The notes: generated from the sequence alone by a model not told the origin. DNA of 6,407 nt from Oscillospiraceae bacterium (GCA_017435245.1 JAFSFK010000023.1:1-6407), one strand, 5' to 3'. Positions 1-6,340 are shown, numbered from the stretch's first letter. Numbers and translations: made by a program.

Positions 1-1
1 G

Positions 2-970
2 ATAATTGTAGATATGTCCACCGGTGAGGACTTTGTTATCGCCAAGGGCGGTCGCGGCGGCTGGGGCCATGCCCACTATGCCACCCCCACCCGTCAAGTG
101 CCCCGTTTTGCCAAGGCCGGTCTTAAGGGTCGGGAGCGGGATGTGGTTCTGGAACTGAAGCTGCTGGCCGACGTGGGCCTGGTAGGCTTCCCCAATGTGG
201 GTAAATCCACCCTGCTGTCCGTCACCTCCAATGCCCGTCCCAAGATCGCCAACTATCATTTCACTACCCTGTTCCCCAATCTGGGCGTGATCTATGTGGA
301 CGAAGGCGTATCCTTTGTTATGGCGGACATTCCCGGTATTATCGAAGGCGCTGCTGACGGCGCAGGCTTAGGTCACGATTTCCTGCGGCACATCGACCGC
401 TGCCGGCTGCTGGTTCACGTGGTGGACGTATCCGGAAGCGAGGCAAGAGATCCCGTAGAGGATTTCGACGCCATCTGCGAGGAGCTTACCAACTACTCGG
501 TAGATCTTTCTAACCGTCCTATGATCGTGGCCGCAAACAAGTGCGATCTTCTGCCCCCCGATTCTGACAATCTGGAGCGGCTGCGTGCGCACGTGGAAAA
601 GGCCGGCTGTGAGCTTTACGAGATCAGCGCAGGTACCACCCAGGGCACTCGAAACCTGATGCGTGTGGTGGCAGAAAAGCTGCGTACCCTCCCCCCTGTT
701 ACCATTTACGAGCCGGAGTATGTGGAGGTCATTGAAGAAGCGGGCGATCCCAGCGAGCTGGAGATCGAACATCTGGGCAGCACCTGGGTGGTTACCGGCA
801 CCTGGCTGGAGCGGCTGCTGTACAACATCAACTTCGACGACTACGAATCCCGCAACTACTTCGACCAGCAGCTGCGCAAATGCGGTCTGTTCCAGCGGCT
901 GGAGGAAATGGGCATCCAGGACGGCGACGTGGTGGATATCTACGATATGCAATTTGAATATCAAAAATAA
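2..970 (+). CDS. obgE: Obg-family GTPase, 5'-truncated by window edge
   Basis: This is the ribosome-associated GTPase Obg (CgtA/ObgE), which binds the large ribosomal subunit and links its assembly to GTP/(p)ppGpp levels; that role is known for the family. The reading frame is open from base 2, giving 322 visible residues and ending in TAA. The ATG at 14 is internal, because the visible N-terminus is already the tail of the Gly-rich Obg fold (AKGGRGG, then ATPTRQVPRFA). The G domain follows: G1 GFPNVGKST at visible residues 62-70, switch I with NYHFTTLFPNLG at 84-95, G3 DIPG at 109-112, the Obg signature GAGLGHDFLRH at 120-130, G4 NKCD at 179-182 and G5 SAG at 209-211. Residues from about 235 to the end match the C-terminal OCT domain (EVIEEAGDP, GTWLERLLYNINFDD, GIQDGDVVDI). 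About 100 N-terminal residues lie outside the window. All nucleotide-binding motifs are intact. Confidence 0.97.
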   Translation: MIVDMSTGEDFVIAKGGRGGWGHAHYATPTRQVPRFAKAGLKGRERDVVLELKLLADVGLVGFPNVGKSTLLSVTSNARPKIANYHFTTLFPNLGVIYVDEGVSFVMADIPGIIEGAADGAGLGHDFLRHIDRCRLLVHVVDVSGSEARDPVEDFDAICEELTNYSVDLSNRPMIVAANKCDLLPPDSDNLERLRAHVEKAGCELYEISAGTTQGTRNLMRVVAEKLRTLPPVTIYEPEYVEVIEEAGDPSELEIEHLGSTWVVTGTWLERLLYNINFDDYESRNYFDQQLRKCGLFQRLEEMGIQDGDVVDIYDMQFEYQK

Positions 971-978
971 ATTTCCAT

Positions 979-1007
979 TTGCCATTTTCAACTATTTGGT
1001 ATACAAT
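979..1007 (+). promoter_or_regulatory. Sigma-A-like promoter for the AraC-type regulator
   Basis: TTGCCA at 979-984 matches the -35 consensus at five of six bases. TACAAT at 1002-1007 matches the -10 consensus at five of six, and the spacer is exactly 17 bases. The sequence is AT-rich and lies between the obg stop codon and the ribosome binding site of the next gene. Predicted initiation near 1013-1015 would give a leader of about 45 bases. The assignment rests on consensus match and position only. Confidence 0.5.
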
Positions 1008-1035
1008 AATAGCGTCACCGGTTGGTGGCGCTATT
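1008..1035 (+). terminator. 12-bp hairpin after obg; possible intrinsic terminator
   Basis: AATAGCGTCACC (1008-1019) pairs with GGTGGCGCTATT (1024-1035) around a GGTT loop. Eleven pairs are Watson-Crick and one is a G-U wobble (1015 with 1028). Lying 38 bases after the obg stop, it is well placed to end the obg transcript. The downstream U-tract is weak (ATTTGGCATTTT), so it could be an inefficient terminator or a leader structure of the regulator mRNA. The hairpin begins immediately after the putative -10 box of the next gene. Confidence 0.5.
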
Positions 1036-1044
1036 TGGCATTTT

Positions 1045-1051
1045 GGGAGGG
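1045..1051 (+). promoter_or_regulatory. Ribosome binding site deciding the regulator start
   Basis: GGGAGGG lies six bases (all T) before ATG at 1058. An in-frame TTG at 1022 would add 12 residues, but it falls inside the hairpin and has no such site before it. This is why the ATG at 1058 is chosen. Confidence 0.8.
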
Positions 1052-1057
1052 TTTTTT

Positions 1058-2194
1058 ATGATTCGTAACTTGAGTCAGCAGAATATTCGCCAGTTTGGTA
1101 CCATTTTGGCTGAAAAAGAGCCCTCCCGTTACGCCAATCATCACTCCTTGCCCCTGAAAGACGGCAAAGCGGAGTTATACCAAACCGTGGCACAGACCTG
1201 GCTGAACCGGGAGTGTGGTCTGACCATCCTCTCCGTTTCTACGGACAATGAAAATTTTTTGGATTTTTATCTGGATAAGCCCGTATGGCTCCATGGCGGT
1301 GTCTATTTCACCTTAACGCCTTTTCAAGGGAATTCCTCGGTACAGCTTTCCGCATTTTCCACCCCCCGGCATCTGGAAACTCGTTTGGCCGGGAATTTTA
1401 TGGTGTACCCCGAGCTCCGGGTCGAGTCCATTTGCACTTTCTTTTATCAGGAATTGGAACAGGGGCATCTGGTCTCCGGCGAATCCCATTCTATGGCAGA
1501 GCTGACCTATGTGGATCAAGGCAGTCTGCACTCCGTGGCCGACGGTCAGGACATTCTTTTGGAGCAGGGCGATATGGCCCTGTTCGCCCCCTACCAGTGG
1601 CATATGCATTATGCCGATACTGACGTGGCACCCCGGATCGTCACGATCTCCTTTTCCGTATCCGGCTGCGATCTGACTCCCCTGCTGAACCGAAAATTCC
1701 CCTCGGGACAAAAAGCCGCCGATCTGCTGCGCAGAATGCTCCGGGAGCAGGAGCTTATGAATCAGCACAGCACCGATATGATCTTAAGCCTGCTGCAGCA
1801 GCTGCTGATCACGCTGTTGCGGGAAGCACACACCCCTGCCGCCAAGCCCCAGATCCCTCATTTTGCCAACAACGAAAATGAGATCATCCGCAAAGCCCAG
1901 CAGTTTATCAGCGCACACGTCCGGGAAAAGCTTTCCGTTCCCTCGGTGGCACAGAGCATCAATGTCAGCGCCAGCTATCTGACAGCGTTGTTCCACAAGC
2001 ACCTGCAGATATCTCCCGGCGAGTACATCCGCCGTATTAAGCTGCAGGAGAGCAAGCAGATGATCCGGGAGGGAGAATTGAATTTCACCCAGATCGCAGA
2101 AGCCCTGCAATATTCTACAGTGCATCACTTCTCCCGGCAGTTTAAAGAAAAATTCGGCATCACGCCTACGGAGTATGCCAAATCGGTAAGATAA
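1058..2194 (+). CDS. AraC/XylS-family transcriptional regulator with cupin-like sensor domain
   Basis: This is a 378-residue cytoplasmic DNA-binding regulator. Residues about 292-336 form the first helix-turn-helix (LSVPSVAQSINVSASYLTALF, with HLQISPGEYIRRIKL). Residues 342-375 form the second, with the family signature HHFSRQFKEKFGITPTEY. Residues about 139-200 resemble the cupin ligand-binding fold of AraC proteins (ESHSMAELTYVDQGSLH, then LLEQGDMALFAPYQWHMHY). Residues 1-120 are an extra N-terminal segment I cannot assign; it contains FYLDKPVWLHGG and could be another small beta-rich sensor domain. Total length exceeds the roughly 290 residues of a simple cupin-plus-HTH member. The ligand is not evident. 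Such proteins usually control nearby sugar or catabolic genes, but no such gene is in the window. It is probably transcribed from its own promoter at 979-1007. Confidence 0.93.
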   Translation: MIRNLSQQNIRQFGTILAEKEPSRYANHHSLPLKDGKAELYQTVAQTWLNRECGLTILSVSTDNENFLDFYLDKPVWLHGGVYFTLTPFQGNSSVQLSAFSTPRHLETRLAGNFMVYPELRVESICTFFYQELEQGHLVSGESHSMAELTYVDQGSLHSVADGQDILLEQGDMALFAPYQWHMHYADTDVAPRIVTISFSVSGCDLTPLLNRKFPSGQKAADLLRRMLREQELMNQHSTDMILSLLQQLLITLLREAHTPAAKPQIPHFANNENEIIRKAQQFISAHVREKLSVPSVAQSINVSASYLTALFHKHLQISPGEYIRRIKLQESKQMIREGELNFTQIAEALQYSTVHHFSRQFKEKFGITPTEYAKSVR

Positions 2195-2199
2195 ACCAA

Positions 2200-2228
2200 T
2201 TGATAATGGACAATGTATAATGGATAAT
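2200..2228 (+). promoter_or_regulatory. Possible sigma-A-like promoter in left arm of the palindrome
   Basis: TTGATA at 2200-2205 and GATAAT at 2223-2228 are separated by exactly 17 bases. A perfect TATAAT also occurs at 2216-2221 but lacks a well-spaced -35. Initiation near 2235 would read through the core hairpins into the YmdB-like gene 104 bases downstream. No better-spaced promoter was noticed before the three-gene operon. AT-rich sequence yields such matches by chance, so this is tentative. Confidence 0.35.
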
Positions 2229-2234
2229 TAAGGT

Positions 2235-2249
2235 GTCAGCTTTGCTGAC
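2235..2249. other. Perfect 6-bp hairpin in element core
   Basis: GTCAGC (2235-2240) pairs with GCTGAC (2244-2249) around a TTT loop. It would sit at the very 5' end of a transcript starting from the left-arm promoter. It is followed by AT-rich TTATTAAAAT but not by a run of T, so it is not a convincing terminator. Confidence 0.5.
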
Positions 2250-2260
2250 TTATTAAAATC

Positions 2261-2276
2261 ATTTGCGCAAGCAAAT
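2261..2276. other. Perfect 6-bp hairpin with GCAA (GNRA) tetraloop
   Basis: ATTTGC (2261-2266) pairs with GCAAAT (2271-2276) around GCAA, a stable GNRA-type tetraloop when read as RNA. It is the second stem in the core of the 116-bp palindrome and lies just before its right arm. Confidence 0.5.
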
Positions 2277-2323
2277 ACCACAATTATCCATTTTCCATTT
2301 TCCATTTTCAATTATCCATTTTG

Positions 2324-2330
2324 AAAGGAA
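2324..2330 (+). promoter_or_regulatory. Ribosome binding site deciding the YmdB-like start
   Basis: AAAGGAA lies eight bases before ATG at 2339. An upstream in-frame TTG at 2321 overlaps this site and has no site of its own, so it is rejected as the start. Confidence 0.8.
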
Positions 2331-2338
2331 CTCTTCTT

Positions 2339-3115
2339 ATGGACTTCAGAGTACTGGCTGTAGGTGATGTGGTGGGAAATCCCGGTATGGACCGGATCCG
2401 CCGCAGCCTGCGTTATTTAAAAAGAAACACCGGGGCAGACTTTGTCATCGTCAACGGTGAAAATGCCAGTGTGGTGGGTATGACGCCCCGGCAGGCTGAG
2501 GATATTTTCGACGCCGGTGCCGATGTGATCACTATGGGCAACCACACCTTCGGCAAGCGGGAGCTGGTGGATTATATGGAAGACACCTCCCGCCTCCTCC
2601 GACCTGCCAACTATGCCCCCCAGGCACCCGGACGGGGTTGGGGTATCTTTGAAACAAACGCAGGCTCTGTCGCAGTTATCGACCTGCAGGGTCGGGTAAA
2701 TATGGATTACACCCCGGATAATCCGTTCCTGCAAATTGAAAAGATCTTAAAGCAGCTGGATACCAAGCTGATCTTTGTGGAGCTTCACGCCGAAGCCACC
2801 TCGGAAAAGCTTGCCATGGGCTATATGCTGGATGGACGGATCAGCGCTCTGTGGGGTACGCACACCCACGTCCCCACCGCCGATACCCAGATCCTGCCCA
2901 AGGGCACCGGCTATGTTACCGATCTGGGTATGACCGGACCCAAAATTTCCGTTCTGGGCATCCGCCCCGACCTGTCCATCGCCAAATTCCGGGGAGATCT
3001 GACCAGTCGTTACCAATGGGCGGACGGTCCCACAAAATTGGAGGCGGTCCTCTTTACTGTGGACACCGCCACTGGTCTTTGCAAAGGCGTAGAAAGGGTG
3101 GATATTTGTGATTAA
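2339..3115 (+). CDS. ymdB: YmdB-family metallophosphoesterase (cyclic-nucleotide phosphodiesterase type)
   Basis: The 258-residue product has the full length and motif order of the YmdB (TIGR00282-type) family of dinuclear-metal phosphoesterases. Visible metal and active-site residues are D10 in GDVVGNPG, N39-E41-N42 in VNGENA, N68-H69 in MGNHTFG, H150 in VELHAEAT, and H175 and H177 in WGTHTHVPTAD. TDLGMTGP at 195-202 is another family hallmark. No signal peptide or membrane segment is seen, so it should be cytoplasmic. The Bacillus subtilis homologue hydrolyses cAMP-type 2',3'- or 3',5'-cyclic nucleotides and affects biofilm and motility choices; the substrate here is inferred from family. 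It is the first gene of the operon, its last 8 bases overlap the start of the nuclease gene, and it follows the palindromic element. In Bacillus ymdB lies next to rny, so the partners here differ. Confidence 0.93.
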   Translation: MDFRVLAVGDVVGNPGMDRIRRSLRYLKRNTGADFVIVNGENASVVGMTPRQAEDIFDAGADVITMGNHTFGKRELVDYMEDTSRLLRPANYAPQAPGRGWGIFETNAGSVAVIDLQGRVNMDYTPDNPFLQIEKILKQLDTKLIFVELHAEATSEKLAMGYMLDGRISALWGTHTHVPTADTQILPKGTGYVTDLGMTGPKISVLGIRPDLSIAKFRGDLTSRYQWADGPTKLEAVLFTVDTATGLCKGVERVDICD

Positions 3116-4178
3116 AATTCTTCACAGCGCTGACTGGCACCTGGATTCTCCATTTCAGGGCAGGACCGAGGAGCAAGCTCAGCTTTTGCGCCGGGAGCTT
3201 TTACAGGTCCCCGGTAAGATCGCCCAACTGTGCCGGGATCACCGGTGCGATCTGGTGCTGCTCAGTGGCGATCTGTTTGATGGCGCATACTCTGCCGACA
3301 GTCTGCAGGCAGTTTATGCCGCCCTGCAGGAGATGTCCGTTCCTGTATTCATCACTCCGGGCAACCACGATTTCACCGGCACTGACAGTCCCTGGCTCAC
3401 AGAACATTGGCCGGAGAATGTCCACATTTTCACCAAGCCGCTTATGGAATCCGTGGAGCTGCGGGAGCTTGGCTGCCGCATTTACGGTGCAGGCTTTACC
3501 GCTATGGACTGCGATGCACTGCTGGAAGGTTTTTGTGCCGCCGAGGATATGACCGCCATCGGCATTCTCCACGGCGATCCTACCCAGGCAAATTCCCCCT
3601 ACTGCCCCATCTCCAAAAGCCAGGTAGCTGACTCCGGGTTTGCCTATCTGGCACTGGGGCACATTCACAAAGGCGATCAATTCCGTGCAGGAAACACCCT
3701 GTGTGCCTGGCCCGGCTGTCCTATGGGCAGGGGCTATGATGAGCAGGGAGAAAAGGGCGTTTTGATCGTAACTGTAGAAGATACAGCCGAGGCAAAATTC
3801 TACCCACTGGATACCCCCCGTTTTTACGACTGGGAAGCACCGGTCAGCATCTGTGCGGAAAGCACATTGGAATCACTGCTGCCGCCGGTGGGCAACGACC
3901 ATTTTTACCGCATCACCTTTACCGGCGAATGCGAAACGCCGGACCTGGAAGCGTTAAGCGGACAATATATCCGTTTCCCCAATCTGCTGTTGCGGGACAA
4001 GACCCTTCCTCCGCTGGACATTTGGCGCAGTGTGGGTGAGGATTCCTTTGAGGGCACTTATTTTGGTATGCTGCAGCAAGCTCTGGAGGCAGAAGATGAA
4101 GCCGGACAGGAGAAGATCCTGCTGGCAGCCAGGATCTGCCGCCAGATTCTGGACGGACGGGAGGTGGTTTTGCCGTGA
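3108..4178 (+). CDS. SbcD/Mre11/YhaO-like DNA repair metallophosphoesterase (nuclease)
   Basis: This 356-residue protein has the Mre11-type calcineurin-like phosphoesterase core. Metal ligands are visible in order: D9 and H11 (SADWHLD), D55 (SGDLFD), N86-H87-D88 (PGNHDF), H155 (ILHGD), and H185 and H187 (LGHIHKGD). These define a two-metal nuclease expected to cut or resect DNA ends with an SbcC/Rad50-like ATPase. Residues from about 235 form a C-terminal region that, by analogy with SbcD and YhaO, should cap the active site or contact the partner. The GTG start at 3108 is supported by GAAAGGGTGG at 3092-3101 and by the N-terminus MIKILHSADWHLD, which matches the family start closely. It overlaps the YmdB-like gene by 8 bases and the ATPase gene by 4. 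The small size and the partner favour the YhaO branch over classical SbcD. Confidence 0.92.
   Translation: MIKILHSADWHLDSPFQGRTEEQAQLLRRELLQVPGKIAQLCRDHRCDLVLLSGDLFDGAYSADSLQAVYAALQEMSVPVFITPGNHDFTGTDSPWLTEHWPENVHIFTKPLMESVELRELGCRIYGAGFTAMDCDALLEGFCAAEDMTAIGILHGDPTQANSPYCPISKSQVADSGFAYLALGHIHKGDQFRAGNTLCAWPGCPMGRGYDEQGEKGVLIVTVEDTAEAKFYPLDTPRFYDWEAPVSICAESTLESLLPPVGNDHFYRITFTGECETPDLEALSGQYIRFPNLLLRDKTLPPLDIWRSVGEDSFEGTYFGMLQQALEAEDEAGQEKILLAARICRQILDGREVVLP
4159..4167 (+). promoter_or_regulatory. Strong ribosome binding site for the ATPase gene, inside the nuclease gene
   Basis: GGGAGGTGG lies seven bases before GTG at 4175. It supports that start over the ATG at 4190, which would remove the first five residues of the conserved N-terminal strand. 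Lying within the preceding coding sequence, it fits translational coupling of the pair. Confidence 0.75.
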
Positions 4179-6301
4179 AGATCCTTTCTATGACTGCCAC
4201 CTTTGGCAAACTGGAGCACCAGACTCTGACTTTAGAGCCGGGACTGAACATCATCGAAGCTCCCAACGAATGGGGCAAAAGCACCTGGTGTGCCTTTCTG
4301 GTGGCAATGCTCTACGGCATCGACACCCGGGAACGAACCACCCAGGATACCCTTGCCGATAAGGAGCATTATGCTCCATGGAGCGGCAGCCCTATGTCCG
4401 GCCGTATGGAGCTTGAATGGCAGGGCAAAAACATCACCATTGAGCGCAGCAGCAAAGGCCGGAGTATTTTCGGTGTATTCCGTGCCTATGAAACGGAAAC
4501 CGGTCTGGATGTTCCGGAGCTAACTGCTGCCAATTGCGGCGAAGTACTTTTGGGCGTGGAAAAAAGTGTATTTACAAGAGCCGGTTTTCTGAAGCTGACC
4601 GACCTGCCGGTAACCCAGGACAAGGCCCTGTGGCGGCGGCTCAACGCACTGGTCACCACCGGTGATGAGTCCGGAGCCAGCGATGCCTTGGCCCAAAAGC
4701 TGCGGGATCTGAAAAATCAGTGTATGTCCAACCGGGCAAACGGTTTGATTCCCCAGGTGCTGCGTCAAAAGAAAGAGCTGGAAGACACCCTTTCCCAACT
4801 GCAAAGTTTGCAGCTACAGCAGGAAAGGCTGCAGGAGCGCCAGCAGCAGCTGGAGCAGCGGCAGCGGGAGCTTTCCAATCACCAGGCCGCACTAGCCTAT
4901 GAGGCTGCCCAGAGCAATGCCCAACGAATCCAGCAAGCACAGCTGGCACAGGAACAGGCACAAGACCAACTGATCCGTCTGCAGAGTGTATGTGCAGATT
5001 ACCCCGAACGTTGGGTGCTGGAAAAGCAGCAGCATACCCTGACTTCTCTTCAGCAGGAATCCGCTTCCCTGCAAATGGAACAGCAGATGCTCCCACCCGA
5101 ACCGCAGTCCCCTGCCGACGATCCCCTGTTTTCGGGAATGTCGCCTGACACTGCGGTCAACACCGTGGAGACAGATCGTCACGCCTATCGAAAAGCTAAA
5201 AAAGACTCCCGGCCACTGGTACTGGCTCTTTGCAGCCTGTTACCGTTGATTGCAGGACTGCTCCTTATGTCGGATCCTATCGTTTTCATCAGCTGCATCC
5301 TGCTGTTTGTTTTGGGCTGCGCAGGAGCCGTTGTCTGCCTCATTCTGCGCAATAAACGTATTCAGCAACTACAGAACAAATACAGCAGCACCGATCCGGA
5401 GCAATGGTCTGCCCGGGTAACCGCATACAAACATAGTCACGATTCCTACGCTTTGACCTATGCCCGTTGGGAAACTTCTCAGGCTGACTTCCGGCAGCGG
5501 CAGGAAGCCTTTCGTCATAAGCTGCAAACAGAAACAGACGGCACCGATCTGCAAAAGACGATGGAACGCATTGCCCAGTCTTTACGGAATCTGGATGCTC
5601 TGGAGGTCGCAAGACGAGAAATGCTCCGGGCAGAAAACCACGCCGCCACACTACAAGCTCTGGCTAAGCCTGTCCCGGCCCCCAGTGAACCGGATACACT
5701 GACCTACACCAAGGAGGAGACCGTCCGGCTTCTTTCCGATTGCGCCTATGAGCAACGGCTGCTGATCGACAGTCTTGGCCGGTGTAAGGGGCAGATGGAG
5801 ACATTGGGGCAGGAAGAAGTCTTGTCCCGGCAGCTGGATGGGGTAAATCAGCGGCTGCAAAAGCTGGAGCTGACCTATTCCGCCCTGGAGCTTGCCCAGC
5901 AGACCCTTACCGCTGCATCGGCAGAGCTGCAGCGGCGGTTTGCCCCCCGGATCTCCCAGCGGACCCAAGAGCTTTTTGGAAAGCTCACTGGCAGCCGGTA
6001 CGACCGGCTGACCTTAGGCGAGGATCTCTCCCTTCAGATCGGAGCGGAGCAGGAAACCATTCTGCGGGAAAGCCGCTGGCGCAGCGACGGAACCATCGAT
6101 CAGCTTTATCTGGCACTGCGCCTGGCTGTGGCTGAGGAGCTGACCCCGGATGCACCTCTGGTTTTGGACGATGCCCTGGTACGCTTTGACGACATCCGTC
6201 TGGAAGCCGCTATGCAGATCCTTGCCGAAACGGCAGAAAGCAAGCAGATCATCCTGTTCACCTGTCAGTCAAGAGAAAAAAACATCCTTTCAGCTGAATA
6301 A
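4175..6301 (+). CDS. SbcC/Rad50/YhaN-like ATPase with coiled coils and a transmembrane hairpin
   Basis: The 708-residue protein has the split ATPase head of SMC/Rad50 proteins. Walker A is at residues 28-37 (EAPNEWGKST, K35). The ABC-like signature is at 637-643 (SDGTIDQ, followed by LYLALRLA). Walker B is at 661-666 (PLVLDD) with D-loop-like FDD at 671-673. Between them lie Gln-rich coiled coil (about 195-305) and a second coiled coil (about 393-590). Instead of the CxxC zinc hook of SbcC, the middle carries two hydrophobic helices at about 346-365 and 368-391, with basic flanks (AKKDSR, RNKR), predicting a membrane hairpin with both coils cytoplasmic. Where the switch His is usual (as in LFTCH), the sequence reads LFTCQSRE (Q698). 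At 708 residues it is shorter than SbcC (about 1,000) and Bacillus YhaN. GTGA overlaps the nuclease stop by four bases, and the two products very likely form one complex. Confidence 0.9.
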   Translation: MKILSMTATFGKLEHQTLTLEPGLNIIEAPNEWGKSTWCAFLVAMLYGIDTRERTTQDTLADKEHYAPWSGSPMSGRMELEWQGKNITIERSSKGRSIFGVFRAYETETGLDVPELTAANCGEVLLGVEKSVFTRAGFLKLTDLPVTQDKALWRRLNALVTTGDESGASDALAQKLRDLKNQCMSNRANGLIPQVLRQKKELEDTLSQLQSLQLQQERLQERQQQLEQRQRELSNHQAALAYEAAQSNAQRIQQAQLAQEQAQDQLIRLQSVCADYPERWVLEKQQHTLTSLQQESASLQMEQQMLPPEPQSPADDPLFSGMSPDTAVNTVETDRHAYRKAKKDSRPLVLALCSLLPLIAGLLLMSDPIVFISCILLFVLGCAGAVVCLILRNKRIQQLQNKYSSTDPEQWSARVTAYKHSHDSYALTYARWETSQADFRQRQEAFRHKLQTETDGTDLQKTMERIAQSLRNLDALEVARREMLRAENHAATLQALAKPVPAPSEPDTLTYTKEETVRLLSDCAYEQRLLIDSLGRCKGQMETLGQEEVLSRQLDGVNQRLQKLELTYSALELAQQTLTAASAELQRRFAPRISQRTQELFGKLTGSRYDRLTLGEDLSLQIGAEQETILRESRWRSDGTIDQLYLALRLAVAEELTPDAPLVLDDALVRFDDIRLEAAMQILAETAESKQIILFTCQSREKNILSAE

Positions 6302-6340
6302 ATTCCGGTTTATCGAGCTGATATGCACTGCACCCAAAAG

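Larger units (their letters stand above)
2198..2313. repeat. 116-bp palindromic intergenic element, MITE-like
   Basis: The left arm (2198-2229) and the reverse complement of the right arm (2282-2313) agree at 28 of 32 positions. Both outer ends read AATTG (CAATT on the right) and both inner ends read AATGGATAATT. The right arm contains three tandem CCATTTT heptamers (2288-2308), with a further ATCCATTTT just outside. The 52-bp core holds two short perfect hairpins. There is no ORF and no obvious flanking direct duplication. The structure fits a non-autonomous repeat of the MITE or REP class inserted between the regulator and the operon. Similar AT-rich TGGATAATT-type repeats are, in my recollection, frequent in Oscillospiraceae genomes. 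Dispersal in this genome is not testable here. Confidence 0.7.

Noticed and set aside
368..991. A 207-codon minus-strand open frame opposite obg
   Set aside because: It lies entirely antisense to an unmistakable Obg coding sequence apart from a few bases, shows no recognisable motif, and is explained by codon bias of the + strand gene.
1022..1057. TTG start giving a 390-residue regulator
   Set aside because: The TTG lies in the hairpin and lacks a ribosome site, while GGGAGGG precedes the ATG at 1058 at correct spacing.
663..1061. A + strand frame overlapping the end of obg and the gap
   Set aside because: Its translation is a Trp/Ser/Thr-rich out-of-frame shadow of obg with no own ribosome site or family features.
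2195..2338. Riboswitch or CRISPR repeats in the gap before the operon
   Set aside because: The gap is accounted for by one palindromic element; there are no regularly spaced identical repeats with unique spacers and no recognisable aptamer core.
4805..4872. CAG-rich stretch as a possible microsatellite
   Set aside because: It encodes the Gln/Glu/Leu heptad pattern of the coiled coil with mixed codons and is not a uniform tandem repeat.
4653..5096. Long minus-strand and alternative-frame open frames within the ATPase gene
   Set aside because: They are Ala/Pro/Gly-rich low-complexity shadows of the Gln-rich coiled-coil codons (CAG repeated), without a start context.
3108..6301. Known phage-defence system built on a nuclease/ATPase pair
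   Set aside because: The pair fits the housekeeping-like SbcD/SbcC (YhaO/YhaN) family, and neighbouring genes (obg, ymdB) are not defence-island genes. A defence role is only speculation.
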